Positions 1 through 11,975 are shown, numbered from the stretch's first letter. The stretch: DNA of 64,000 nt from Hybos culiciformis (GCA_964007475.1 OZ023273.1:67288445-67352444); one strand, 5' to 3'. The notes: a model not told the origin generated them from the letters alone. Translations and numbers: made by a program.

Positions 1-457
1 CAAGATTTTTTAAACCAATTTTTACAGAAAAACTTAAAATCAAGATTTTGAGCTATTTTTCAAATTCCCTTATAAAAAACCTTGGAATTCAAGACATTTG
101 AAAGCAAATCAAAATTTTTATTTTCAGTTTTCATAAAAAAAAATTTAAAATTCTAACGAAAGAAAGGTAACGAAAAGTGATGAAGATTTAAATTCAAAGA
201 CCATTGTATAAATTCTATATTGTTTTATGCAACCAAATACTTGATTTTAAAAATGAAGTTTTCGAATGCGTACAAATGATATCTCCAAAATCTGTTCTTG
301 AAAAAAAGTAAAGGTTCCGAATTTCCAACATTTTTATAGAGAATAGATAGAATTACGTCAAGTAAATTTTAAAAATTATGATCTTACAACGCAAACTAAT
401 ATTGATAAAATTTGGAGAACAATTTTAGCCCTAAAACGAAGTGATCAATCACTTTAA

Positions 458-681
458 TTCCCTATTTTAAAAGAGTTTGTTTGGGCTATTTTATCTATTC
501 CAGTATCAACAGCAAATGTTGAAAGAATTTTTTCAATAATTAATTTGAATAAAACGAAAACTAGAAATAGATTAAATAATGATATACTTAGTGCTTATAA
601 TATTTTTCTAATTTTATATAAGCCCAAGAAGGGATTTTGTGTTCATTTTTTTTAAGAAGTTTTTTTAACCTGGCATCACTG
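458..681 (+). mobile_element. hAT transposon, 3' end (C-terminal dimerisation coding plus terminal repeat)
   Basis: An open stretch of 65 codons ends in TAA at 653-655 and reads through the hallmark hAT C-terminal dimerisation motif, including VSTANVERIFS followed by KTKTRNRL. In hAT transposases this block forms the dimer interface close to the third catalytic residue. A stop lies immediately upstream (455-457), so the coding is already broken or shifted there. About 12 bp after the stop, 667-681 reads as a right terminal inverted repeat (outward-in CAGTGATGCCAGGTT), a typical hAT end. The 5' part of the element must lie before the window, so the left repeat and TSD cannot be tested. Relic, not an active gene. 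Confidence 0.7.
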
Positions 682-820
682 GCCCTAAATAAAAAAAAAA
701 GTGGTTATACTCATTGCAGTTTTTCCCCAAAAACACATTATTTTTCCTCGAAAAAGAAATAATTTTTTTACTGTTGCGCACTCACACAAATAAATGAAAT
801 TGGTTTCTTCATGAATATTA

Positions 821-1566
821 TTTATGCACTAATTCGTTTTAATACGAATTAGCGCATAAATCTGCATTTTCAAAATTTATGCACTAATTCGTAAAAAAAC
901 GAATTATCACATAAAATATATTTTTTGGTTTTTATGTGATAATTCATATGAAAACGAAGTAGCACATAAATTCTAAAACGAATTATCGCATAAAAAAATT
1001 CAATTGAAAATAGTATGCACTAATTCATTTAAAAACGAATTATCACATAAAATTTATGAGATAATTCATTTATTTTCAAATTCATTTTGGTTTTATGTGA
1101 TAATTTGTTTTTAAATGATTTACTGCATAATCTCATACAAATCGATTTTTATGTGATAATTCGTATTTTTTTATATGTTATGACATTATGCGATAATTTG
1201 TCTAATCGTTTTTATCGTTTTTAAAATGAATTAGCTCATAAAATATGAAAATATAAATTTATGTGCTATTTCCTTTTCAAACGAATTAGTGCATAAATAG
1301 CGAAAAATCGTTTTTATGTGATAATTCATTTTAAAATGAATTAGTGCATAAAATTTTCGTTCGAATTTTTTTATGAGATAATTCATTTTTTAATTTATGT
1401 ACTAATTCATTTTTAAATGAATTATCACATAAAAAAAATTTTTTATGAGATAATTCATTTTTCAATTTATGTGCTATTTCGTTTTTAAATGAATTATCTC
1501 ATAAAAAAAATTTATGCGATAAGTCATTTTAAAAATTATGTGATATGACATTATGCGATAATTCAC
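821..1566. repeat. array of inverted 15-base half-sites (TTATGNNNTAATTC)
   Basis: About 27 half-sites of the form TTATGNNNTAATTC occur in 745 bp, roughly 16 forward and 11 reversed (GAATTANNNCATAA). Many are paired as palindromes of about 40 bp, for example at 821-861, 1310-1347 and 1395-1432. The three variable bases (GTG, CAC, CGA, AGA and others) differ from unit to unit, and the spacing is irregular, so it is not a simple tandem satellite. No coding is visible. Such clusters are known in foldback-type transposons and as transposase or protein binding arrays, but the role here is unknown. Confidence 0.75.
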
Positions 1567-1787
1567 GGAGCCTACATATATTAATGTAGATATAACATTA
1601 TATATATTATTATATATTACTAAAACTAGTTAAAATCTAATAGGTTTTTTATTAATAACTGATTTTATGTAAAAAAAAAAATAATAACAAAATTTTTTTA
1701 TTAACTTCTTTTTAGATAAAAAAAAAAATAAATACAAAATTTTCTTATTGTCCCGCAGACTTTCCAGACAAATCTGGCAGCCCTAAT

Positions 1788-1844
1788 TTGGAGTGAATAA
1801 ATGTGAGATTGTCTAAAGCGCTCAGTGAGCTCAATCCGGGCCTG
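1788..1844 (-). repeat. short repeat, possible solo hAT terminus (copy 1)
   Basis: A stretch of about 57 bp ending CCGGGCCTG is clearly related to 36648-36704, including the shared words ATGTGAGATTG and CTAAAGCG. Read inward from its end it starts CAGGCCCGGATT, which looks like a hAT terminal repeat. No partner end or TSD was found for either copy. Confidence 0.4.
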
Positions 1845-1852
1845 TATACAAT

Positions 1853-2799
1853 TTGAATTGATGTATATATACCAAAAAACATATTCTAAAAATTCAATTC
1901 CCCAAATATAATATTGCTCACATTTTTTTTTTTACTTATTCATCCATGAATAAAAGTATTTTCTTCTTAATTTTTTTAAGTTTTTATGATGAAATTATTT
2001 AGTTTTTCCTAAAATTCAATTATTTCGGTTATTCGTGTCTATACTTGAAGCAATATAAAAATGAACTTGTAAAGTAATTTAAATCACGTATAATCATACA
2101 AAAGTCTTTTATACGTTTAAGTACACTAAAAAGACAGATAATTTCACCTATTTTTGGTTTTTTATGGTCGATTTATTAAATATTTAATGTAGTAAATACA
2201 ATTTCTAAGGAAGAATTTTTTTGCGTTTATATTTCTAGGCTTTATATAAAAGTTTAAAATAGTCATAAAATTCGGTTTTAACCGCATTATGATATTATGA
2301 TCGAAATTATATTATACTAATTTTTTTCTCTTTTTAGCTTAAATGCTGGTTTCTAATTAATGTAGGTTTAATTGCTTAATACAGAAATCACAACCTTTAT
2401 ATTTTATAATATCAACTCGACTCCAGAGAATATTTAAACAAAAAAATAAATATTCAATAGCAATTTATCAATTTATATCTTTTTATTATTATTTATTGCT
2501 TTAATAATTTAAATAAAAATTTTTACTTCTATCTCTATAGGATTTTTTATACCCTAGAAACGAAAAAAAAATAATTTTTTTTTGCCTCTTCCCTTTAATC
2601 CAAATTGCCATTAAAAAAAAAATTTTTTTTTTATGTTAAAAGTCGTGCAATTAATTTATTTCAATTCAATAAACAATTTTCTATTATGAAACGAAAAATG
2701 AATTATTATTATTATAAAATTTTTTTTTATGTAACTCTGTAAGTTCAAAACAATCAGACAATGTTAAAAAAAACAAAATAGAAGACAGAAGTTTTCAGC
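1853..2799. other. AT-rich sequence, no gene seen
   Basis: Homopolymer A/T runs and short AT repeats. No ORF of note, no RNA gene and no bounded repeat recognised. Confidence 0.6.
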
Positions 2800-4373
2800 T
2801 ACACGATTTTATTATTTTAATAAGAACTAAAAAGCAGAAAATGAGACTCAATATAATTTGCGAATTGAAGAAAACATCCATATAAGTATTGAACTAAAAA
2901 TCTAAATCGTGGGGTTCAGATAAAAGGAATAATGGTATTTTCCTTTAATACCCCAATGATTTTAATTTTTATTTAAATACTTATATAAGGGGTGGCAAAC
3001 CAAATGACCTTGCGGGCCACTTTGGAAATGCATCATAACTCCGTGGATCACATATAAAACTCATGAATAAAACTCGCGATATCTGTCATATATTCGCAAG
3101 AATATTATTTTAAAATCTAATTTTGTTTTTTTTTAATAATTTCGGCAGTTAATAACCTATTCCCATTAGTGGAATATTTGTGGGATATTCAGTTTACCGG
3201 AATCCAAATTTATGAAAGAAAGCACATTTTTAGGTTGGTCAGAAATTTTTTTGTCAAAGTGACAAAAAATAAAATAATAAAAAACATAAATAAATTTTTC
3301 TGTATATAAAAAAAAAAATAAAAAAAAATATTATTCAGTTTATTTATTTTTTTAATCTCAATATACTCCACTTCGTATTCCACTTGAAGTTATGTAAACC
3401 GCAATTGAAATTTCGGAATTTATGTGGAATTTATTACGTGAATGGAATAGGTTTTTATTTTTGAATAAGAATACACAAATAAGTAATCTATTTTTTTAAA
3501 TACATTAGTTTTCACTTCTTTGGCCATTATAAAATAATTATATTTTGTAAAGGTATGTCGATGGCGTACCTCAATATTTTATTTTAGTCTCTAACTTCTA
3601 AACATAATTGTCAATTTCAGACTATTTATTTGAGCAATTTATCATTTTAATTACACATGCAATAAATTTATTTTCAGTATATTACAAAATCTATTTATCA
3701 AAATCTTATTTTAGACTACAGATTGAATTCCTGAATTAAATTGGAAGCTAATGAATTATATAATGAAGACTATACATCCCGACAACTTAACACAATTGGG
3801 AGCTAAACAGTTCTTTTAAGGTTCCTACAGTCGACCTTTAACCATCTAACAATTTTAATCAAATCCGTTTTTAAACTTTTCAAACCTAGCCCGAATACTT
3901 GAACAAAATCGGCGTCTCAACATTTCGTTGCTTTGTTAAATCCACTATTACTAAATTTAATTTGAGATTATAAAATCCAATCAATCAGTGATAATATGTT
4001 TTTATCTTCTGCCGAAGATATATATATATAGAAATATAGTGTATGTGAACTTGCAATTAACTTTTGACTCTCTTTCCCCTATTTTTCTATAATTTTGTAT
4101 GTATGTATAATTTTACTCAAAATTCCATTAACTTAATTTTGTCGGTAATGTAGTTTAAAAAAAATAGTTATTGACGAAACTGCTTTACCGACGATTTTGA
4201 GTTAATGGAGTTAATGTTTTGGAGTTAATGGAGTATATTGTATATTGTCACTGGGAACAAGAGTCTGTGCAAAATTTCAACTAAATCGGTTCGCGGATCA
4301 AATATCAGTTCAAAAATCTGAATCAAACAACCGCACAAACCCGCAGAATTTGTGTTTTAAATAAAATCTTGTA
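2800..4373. repeat. dispersed repeat family R1, copy 1 (long form)
   Basis: The sequence is related to 42714-43690. Both copies start near TACACGATTTTATTATTTTAA and end near AAATAAAATCKTGTA, so the ends are short inverted repeats (TACACGATTTTATT). Shared internal blocks include TGTCAATTTCAGACT (about 3610), ATTACACRTKCAATAAATTT and the 3' segment with CTGTGCAAAATTTCA (about 4267) followed by TTTGTGTTTTAAATAAAATC. Copy 1 is about 600 bp longer. No transposase coding is visible, so this is probably a non-autonomous element. No TSD could be settled. Confidence 0.6.
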
Positions 4374-5180
4374 AAAAAGCATAAAATAAACAATTCATAG
4401 AAGAAAAAAAAAAAATTATAAGAAATGGAAATGAAATTTATTCTAAACTTTTGTCCTATTCATTCATTAATCATCATCAATTTCTTTAGTAAGGATAAAG
4501 AAAAGTAATTTTTATAACAAATTTTGATAAAAAAAGGAAATACTTTATTTTAAATTAAATTGATCCATCTTTTTATTTTTTATTTTACTTTTTTTTTTTT
4601 TGGCATATAAATACCAAGTATAAGTATTTTTTGTCAGAAAGGTCGACATTATAATATATAAATAAGTGTAGTTAATGTATGCAAAAATATGTCAAAAAAA
4701 AGTGGGTATAATGTTAAAATCTCAATGCGAAAACGATTTTATTATTAAAATAAAAAATTAAAAAATATATTCTTAAAAGCAAAATATGAGAACGAATTTC
4801 GCATATTATATAATTTGAAATTAAATCGTTTTTTTTTTAGCTTAATTTTAAGTTTTTCTTGTACGCTACACTCAATTGACTTAATTCAACATTACTATAT
4901 TAGTTTAAAGAAATCTAAAAACAATAAAAATATAGTTAATGTAGACAAAAACTTCCTTTATTATATATTTAATTTGTTATTACTTAATTCAGATGTGGAT
5001 TTAGAGCAGGGCAAAAACAGTCCTTGGTTGAGCTTTTCCCTTCCTTCAAATATGCTTTCGAATTCAAAATTCACTGTAAGAGCATTACAGATGTAAAATT
5101 ATAGAATGTGATTTTAAAGATAGTGTATAGTTTTTTCCAAATCCATATAAGAATCATAATTTTGAGCATTTAACTATATC
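4374..5180. other. AT-rich sequence, no supported gene
   Basis: A 93-codon open frame (4815-5096, +) starts in a poly-T tract with a non-ATG codon. It has no recognisable domain and is not credited as a gene. Confidence 0.5.
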
Positions 5181-5456
5181 CAGCAGGGTAGCTACATTAC
5201 AGCGAGGTAATGCATAACATTAGGGCCTGGAGTAATAGAGGACCCAAATTCAATATATTATTCAATTCAAGATATCAAATAATTAAATTAAATTAATTTT
5301 TTTTAAACTAAATTCAATAACTATACACATTTAAAAAAAAAAATAAAGATTCACTAACTCCTTACTTCTATTTCGAGCATTATTATTTAAATTAAAATGG
5401 GTCCCAATTTTTTATGAATTTGCATTGGGGCCCCATAATTTTAAGCTACATCACTG
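5181..5456. mobile_element. old hAT-like MITE
   Basis: The left end is CAGCAGGGTAGCT and the right end, read inward, is CAGTGATGTAGCT. Both begin with CAG and share GTAGCT at the same offset. The 8-bp flanks ACTATATC and TCTATCTC match at 6 of 8 positions, as expected for an eroded hAT TSD. Subterminal GGGCC/GGGGCCCC-containing words also face each other. The length of 276 bp and the lack of coding indicate a non-autonomous element. Confidence 0.45.
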
Positions 5457-5464
5457 TCTATCTC

Positions 5465-6220
5465 ATCATTTTACCTTATCATTTATATCCCTCGTCCATA
5501 ACAACATAGTTATTATTTTCTTAGATATTAACTATTTTGTTTTTAAGAAATAAAAATAATTTTCTTTTTCTTTTTATTTTTTTATTTTTTCCAAAAGAAA
5601 TTTCAATGCTTATGTTTTATAATATTTTCATAATTTATGCTTTTTACGTACTTGAAAAACTTTGTTTCCTTCTTTTCTTTCTGATTTTTTTTTGTTTCTG
5701 TAAAAGGATAAAAAGAACTTCTTTTGCATACTCACGTGTCTACAACATGCTTATGTATAATTTTGGAAGTTTCTTACAAAATTTCTTTATATTTTAACGA
5801 AGAAAAGAGCATAAATATTATTTTATTGTCTTATCTTAATATAACGAGAAACATGAGTTTTACAACAATCTTGGATTACCACGTCAAAACGATATAGCAC
5901 ATATACTCAGTAATAAAATAATGTATATAAATGAAAACTTAACATTTTTGATATTCAACGTATAATATAAACATAAACAAATTTTAAAGTATGTTGTAAG
6001 AAAACAGTATTAGGAAATATTATTGACATTATTATTATTTTTTTTTCAGAAAGAATTTTTCTATAATTAAGAATTATGTTGAACTTTAATTACACTTAAA
6101 TTACATCCAACAATCGACAGTTAAATATTAAATTAATCTTTTTCTTCAGACTGCAGACATTGTGTTTAGATGGTGGAGGTGCTTTAACATCTAAGGCACC
6201 CCAACGTTTAAATATAGATA
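5465..6220. other. AT-rich sequence, no supported gene
   Basis: An 86-codon open frame (5537-5797, +) consists of Phe/Leu/Lys runs translated from poly-T/A sequence and begins with a non-ATG codon. No domain is recognisable. Confidence 0.5.
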
Positions 6221-6227
6221 TTGAATA

Positions 6228-6300
6228 TTATCAGCCGTGGTGTAGCCCTTATCCTGAGGCATGTTCGATAGAGGGTTCAATTCCAATCTTGGACTGGAAT
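6228..6300 (+). repeat. possible tRNA-derived (SINE-like) remnant
   Basis: A patch less AT-rich than its surroundings contains GCCGTGGTGTAGCCC, loosely like a pol III box A, and 40 bp later GGTTCAATTCC, a perfect box B. The spacing suits a tRNA-derived promoter. No cloverleaf was established and no second copy was found in the window. Confidence 0.3.
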
Positions 6301-6587
6301 TTGTGTTAACTTATCAATTTGTATCACGTGAATTAAGTGTTTGGTTGTTTTAATATTTAATATTATCATCGCAAATTGAAAAAAAAAAAAAATATTAAAA
6401 ATTCTGTAAATTATTGAATTAAAAATAATTTTAATAAATTGATAAAAATTTGCTTCTCAAAAGTTCAAATCATCAAATACGCAATTAAAACTTCTAAACC
6501 ATCAAGTTCCATTTTAATTTGGCAAACAATAACTTTATATATTATTATTTAAACATAAATTGAAACTCAATTTCTAAACACAATATA

Positions 6588-7201
6588 GTCCAAGAGCTCG
6601 CAACGTAAGAAATCAAGTGATTTTAGCAAGGCTCATTTTTTAATATAATGTTCCATGCTACGGTGCAGGACGAATAAAGGTAGTCTGGCTGTCAGACGAA
6701 GTTGCGTTTACCCGTGGGAGCAGAACCAAGTAGGTAAAAAAAATGCAAAATTACATGAAAAAAACAGATTGCTTTTAAATGACATAGGTCTGGCATCCAT
6801 TTAGCAACGGTATTTCCGTCTGGCAAATTGGATGTAGTCTATATAAGATCCAATCTATAACATATAAAAATTTCAACCTTGCTAAAATGACGTGAAATTG
6901 TTGTTTTTTTTTTGTTATAAATCAAGGTCTGCCACGGTCTTAACAACTCCGAAGCCGTCTGGCAATGATGCATTAACATTTCATATAATAAGCACAAACA
7001 AATGACATCAAAAGAAATCGTGCTATTATCACGTAATTTTGCATTTTTTCTTTGACCTACCTGGATCTACTTTCACGGGTAAACGCAACGTCATCTGACA
7101 GCCAGACTACCCTTATGGGTCCTGCATCGTAGCATGGAACAATATATTAAAAAATGAGCCTTGCTAAAATCACGTGCCAAAAACGTTTCGAGCTCTTAGA
7201 C
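6588..7201. mobile_element. 614-bp element with ~190-bp terminal inverted repeats
   Basis: The ends GTCCAAGAGCTCG and GTCTAAGAGCTCG (read inward) begin inverted repeats extending about 190 bp at high identity. They share blocks such as GCAAGGCTCATTTTTTAATA, GTAGTCTGGCTGTCAGA and GTTGCGTTTACCCGTG. Both ends are flanked by TA (6586-6587 and 7202-7203), consistent with TA-targeting elements. The centre (6790-6990) carries repeated GTCTGGCA words in both orientations. There is no transposase ORF. It could be a Tc1/mariner-related MITE or a foldback element. Confidence 0.75.
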
Positions 7202-7203
7202 TA

Positions 7204-8481
7204 ATAGTTTTCAATTAATATTTCTTCGATATGATAAATTAAATTTTGAAAATTAAATATTCCACCAAAATTCTTTCAAAAACAAACTTAATATTGTTAT
7301 CAAAATAGTTTGAAAAAAATAAATAAAATAGATAATTTTGACCTCAGCTTTATTTTATTGATGATGCATTTAAAATAGAATTAAATAATTACAATGTAAT
7401 GTACAAAGAAATATAGCATATAGGACCATAAAAAGCATATATTTATATCAATTAAATAATAATATTTAGAAACCTGTGAGAAACAGGGCGATAACTATGG
7501 GTAAATAAAAAATTTTTTTTTTAGCTCTAAGACATATATCTACTAATCACTAATGGATTAAATAAAGAAAAACTTATGAAATTGAACTTTTATTATATTT
7601 TGATCAAAACGAAAAATGAAAGGATCTGAAATTTGTATCCTTTTATACATATAAATTTTCATAAAGTCAGTATTTATTGTTCGCGAACTTTACTATATTT
7701 CTAAACTCTGTATAAACTTTGATTAAATGAAACGTTTATGTTATAAAAAAATATCTCGAACTTGAAAATTAAAATTAGTATAAATCAAGATCAACTAAGA
7801 ATAAAATTTCAAAATAACCACAAAAATCCCAAAAGAATCTAATTTTTTGTTTCATAGAATGTTATATTATGCTGAACAATATTATGTGCATAGATATTTT
7901 TATTTTATACATATAAATATACTGTACATTGTTTAGCATAGTCTTTCACAAGAATAACAATAAAATCATATTTTTCAGCTTTCAACCCTAATATTATACT
8001 TATCATTTTGTTTTTAATTTTCAAAGAAACAATAGAATCTTTTACACAGCCAGTACATACATCAATCTTTTTATCTTTCATTTAGAGCTGTTATCTTTTA
8101 TTTTTATATTATTTTATTTTTTTGTTTTTTAAATGTATTTATAATTTTGTTTTTTTTTGTTGTTCTTAATGAAATCAAAATATTATAGTCATTTTATATT
8201 ATTTTCACCATTAACTTTATATTTTTCATACCTCCTCTGATAATGGGTCTTTACACTGTTATGAACAGACCTATTCTAGATACTATGCGAGTTCTAAGTA
8301 ATATATTTTTTTTTTGAAACAATAATTTGAAATGTGATTCTACTAAATTCATTCAACATTAAAATTCAAATTAATACAAGAAAAAAAATTCCTCTTAACA
8401 TTTATAATTTTTTTGACGAACTTCAGCACTGATTTTGGACAAGAAAACTATATTTTTTCGGAAATTTTCATAATATACAAA
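7204..8481. other. AT-rich sequence, no gene seen
   Basis: Only low-complexity A/T runs and short open frames without domain content. No repeat with a visible boundary. Confidence 0.6.
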
Positions 8482-8483
8482 TA

Positions 8484-9781
8484 AGGTATGTTCGCGAAAA
8501 AAATGTGCCAACGTTTTTTTTAAATTTCTTTGTCATTTTTTGGAATAGTAGGCCACTTTTTCGTTTTTAAATAGCTAATTACTGTTAAAATGATTTTGCG
8601 TTATCAGATTTTCAAAAAAAAAAAATTTCTTGAATGAGATGGGTTCAGAAATCGAACTAAGAAAAAAAATTTTAAAACTATCAAAGCAATATCCTCATTG
8701 GAAACATCACCAAATTGCTCGTGAGCTCAAAATTAACAGAAAAACGGTTGGAAAAGTTTTAAAAAAGTATAATGAAGAATTTTCTATTGAAAGAAAATCA
8801 GGTTCCGGTCGGAAAAAAGGTTTTGTAGATCTAAAATTGGTCAGTAAAGTAAAGACCTCTTTTAAAAACAATCCCAATATTTCGGTCAGAAAAATGGCAT
8901 CAAAAGTAGGTTGTTCATCCACGACCATTCACAAAATTAAGAAAAATAGTGGTCTCAAAACTTTTAAGGTGCAGAAAGTTCCTGATCGCACTCCGGAAAA
9001 AAATATTGAAGCGATAAGTAGAGCGAAAAAATTAAAAAAAAATTTTATAGACAAATTTGATTGTTGCATTATGGACGATGAAACGTATGTCCTTGCTGAC
9101 TTTCGACAATTACCAGGTCTTGAATTTTATGTTGCAAAAGAAAGGGGAATGGTGTCTGAAAAATTTAAAAATCAGCCAAAACAAAAATTTCCAAAAAAAT
9201 TCTTGATTTGGCAAGGAATTTGTACGTGTGGTGAAAGAACATCTTCATTCGTAGCTGAAGGTTCAGTTAATCAAGATATTTACATTGCAGAGTGCTTAAA
9301 AAAACGTCTGAAACCATTTATTCAAAAACATTCACAATCTTATTACTTTTGGCCAGATTTAGCAACCTCCCATTATGGAAAAAAAGCAATAGAATGGTAC
9401 ACCAACAATCACATTAATTTCGTTCCAAAATTTTCAAACCCACCAAATTGCCCACAACTCCGACCGATTGAGAGGTATTGGGCTATAATCAAAAATAAAT
9501 TAAAACAGACAAAGAAAATAGTAAAGAATGCAACTCAATTCAAAAAAGCGTGGACTGCTGCTACCAAAAAAATTGAAAAAGACACAGTGAAATTGCTAAT
9601 GGAGAGCATAAAGCCAAAAGTGGCAGAATTTATTAAAAAATATTTTTTTTTTTATTTCCATTAATAAAATTGATTTTGAATAAAAAATGCTTCGAAAAGA
9701 TAGCTTTGATTTAAAAATATCTTTTTTTATTTAAATTATATTAGTATTTTTGAATGGCACATTTTTTTCGCGCACATACCA
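8484..9781 (+). mobile_element. complete Tc1/mariner (ITm) element, DD37E type
   Basis: A 1,298-bp element is bounded by TA dinucleotides (8482-8483 and 9782-9783). Its inverted repeats of about 27 bp differ at two positions: left (A)GGTATGTTCGCGAAAAA and right, read inward, (T)GGTATGTGCGCGAAAAA, both continuing to TGTGCCA. It contains a single uninterrupted transposase ORF. The size, TA duplication, short terminal repeats and one intronless gene are the classic architecture of this superfamily. The intact frame and well-matched ends suggest recent insertion. Confidence 0.95.
8639..9664 (+). CDS. Tc1/mariner-type transposase (DD37E)
   Basis: The ORF gives 341 residues from the first ATG; the frame is open three codons further upstream, from a TTG. 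The protein would bind the element's terminal repeats in the nucleus and catalyse cut-and-paste transposition into TA sites. Two N-terminal helix-turn-helix segments are visible (about residues 18-44, with HQIARELKINRKTV, and about 80-107, with VRKMASKVGCSSTTI). They are joined by a basic SGSGRKKG linker resembling the GRPR-like AT-hook of the family. The catalytic domain has MDDE (Asp146/147), WPDLATSHYG (Asp240) and PQLRPIERYW (Glu278). Exactly 37 residues separate Asp240 from Glu278, which places it in the DD37E group first described in mosquitoes. No stop or frameshift is seen, so it may be functional. Activity is inferred from the sequence only. Confidence 0.93.
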   Translation: MGSEIELRKKILKLSKQYPHWKHHQIARELKINRKTVGKVLKKYNEEFSIERKSGSGRKKGFVDLKLVSKVKTSFKNNPNISVRKMASKVGCSSTTIHKIKKNSGLKTFKVQKVPDRTPEKNIEAISRAKKLKKNFIDKFDCCIMDDETYVLADFRQLPGLEFYVAKERGMVSEKFKNQPKQKFPKKFLIWQGICTCGERTSSFVAEGSVNQDIYIAECLKKRLKPFIQKHSQSYYFWPDLATSHYGKKAIEWYTNNHINFVPKFSNPPNCPQLRPIERYWAIIKNKLKQTKKIVKNATQFKKAWTAATKKIEKDTVKLLMESIKPKVAEFIKKYFFFYFH

Positions 9782-9783
9782 TA

Positions 9784-10949
9784 TGTACCTTAATTATTTA
9801 AAAAAAAAATGTTTTCTTAATTTATTCCTAGATTTAAAACAACTTATATTTTGTAACGTAACACATAAAATATAACTTTGTATCATTCTAAATGTGATAA
9901 AATAACATTTCGACTTTCTGAAAACCATAAAAACCACAAAAACCAAAAAAAAAAGGACTCTTTATAGCCTCTCTAGAGAAATAAAATTATTATTACAATG
10001 AATTTTCCGGAGGAAAAACGAAGAATATTAACACTAAGCTTTTTATTGCTAAAAAATAATTAATATAAATTTCGTTTTGAAAAATAAATGAAATAATACA
10101 AAAAAAAAATCTGACAAAGAAAATGAAAAATAATAGTAATAATAATAATATGCGAATAATATTTAAGAAAAACTTTCTTCATTCACAACATAAAAACAAA
10201 AATAAAACAATTGAAAATAAAAACGAAATTTTACCCATTTTCATATAAGAAAAACAAGTATATTTTTCATAATAAGTACTTATATATTTTAAAGAGTATT
10301 TATAATGGTTATATCAAATACCTAGTGCAATAAGTACTCAATTCATATTTTCACTTCGAATATGTAATTTTATTTTAGTCATTAAAAAAACTAAAAAATT
10401 ATTGTTATATGTTTTTTAATTTATACTTTATCATAATATCTAATTAAAAACCCATCTCGAATGTCGTTTTCAAGTTCTCTTATCATTTGATTACTTTACA
10501 TATAATAATAATGTTATTATTGCACTGGTCGCGCGCTTAATAAAACGAAAAATGTATAGTAAGTACTTACTACAGAAAAATTGAATTAAAAACGAAAATT
10601 ATTTAGAAAAAAAAAATAACTTTATATTAATTTGTTATAATTTTATATCTTTTTATTTTCTCCTTTTTTTGCTATGGTTTTCTTCTTGTTAGCAATAGGG
10701 ATTTTTCGTTTAATTTTATACTAAAATTTAATTTGGTTTCTGTAGAAAGTATATCTCAGAAAAACATATATACATAATAATTTTTTAATTTTAAATTTTC
10801 TCTACAAAACAAATACCAATTTTGGTTTTTCTAAAAAAAAAAATTAAAAATAAAATAATGCATTATAGTTTATTTTATTAATTGATTGAACAAATTATTC
10901 AAAATAAACATTGTATTCACTTATAATTTTAAATAAATTCATCAATATG
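9784..10949. other. AT-rich sequence with an AAT microsatellite
   Basis: No gene recognised. A short (AAT)n tract lies near 10133-10150; the rest is poly-A/T-rich single-copy-looking sequence. Confidence 0.6.
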
Positions 10950-11758
10950 GATAGAACCAGCGGCAGCTCGTTCATAGGTGCTGCGACACTGCAGCACCCT
11001 CAAGAAATTTCAAAAAATTGAGCTCATAAAAAAAATTTTTATTAGCTCTGAATTTTTCTTAGTTTAAAATTATTTTTAAATGAAACGCTATGCTGTGCAA
11101 TTGTCTCTAAAATTTTAATAAACAACAGTAGCCTACTTTCAGGCTTTTGAAATTTTTAGAAAATACTTTTCAAAAATAGGTGCAGAAATCAATTTAACAG
11201 AATTTTTGGAACTGCGAATTTTGCAGTGCAGGGATTTTTATTTTCATGAATAATTTAATACATTTTTATATCGTAGAGAAGTTAGCAACTTCTTGTTGTT
11301 TTTCCCAGCAATACCGTAAAACAATATCGTAAACAATTACCCAGGAAAAAATAAGTACTTAAATTGTAGTCACAATACAGGAAATTTTATTCGGTTACAG
11401 GAAATTTTATTCAAATACTAAATGTCAATTTTATAAAAAAATTTTTTTTATTTTCTCCGATTAATAATGAGACATCTGTTGTAAAATTAAATAAAAAATT
11501 TGACGGGATTAAAAAAAAATTGTATGGAATAAATGAAAAAAGTACAGCCAAGCCAAGTGATATTTCCCATAGTTCTAAAAAATTCTAAAACGCTTTTAAA
11601 TATTTATCAAATGTTAATGGTAATTTTGAATTTAAAGCCATTTTGATTTTGAAGTGGTAGGTTAAAATATTTCGTAAATTAAAAAAAAAAAATTCTATGG
11701 AATGAATTAAAAGAAAAAAGATTCTTTTTATCGAAGAGCCCTAAAAACTTTAAAATAA

Positions 11759-11915
11759 GAATTTGGTTTTGGAAGGTCTTGATATTAAATGTTCGAACTA
11801 TTTTAAAAAGCGTTCGAGACCTTTTCAATGTAACAAATCAATATCTCTTATTGGTCTCGAACGCTTTTTAAAATAGTTTGAACATTTAATATGAAGACCT
11901 TCCAAAAACAAATTC
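11759..11915. repeat. 64-bp-arm hairpin within the MULE-type element
   Basis: The arms 11759-11822 and 11852-11915 are near-perfect reverse complements. They share GCGTTCGAGACC and its complement, plus GGAAGGTCTT facing AAGACCTTCC, around a loop of about 29 bp. Non-coding. Confidence 0.85.
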
Positions 11916-11975
11916 TTATTTTGAAGTTGGAAATTTTTTATTGTGCCCAATTTGCCCAATTTTTGGGTAGGTGGT

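Noticed and set aside
821..1566. CRISPR-like array
   Set aside because: The repeats alternate orientation, are irregularly spaced and lack spacers of uniform length, and the genome is eukaryotic.
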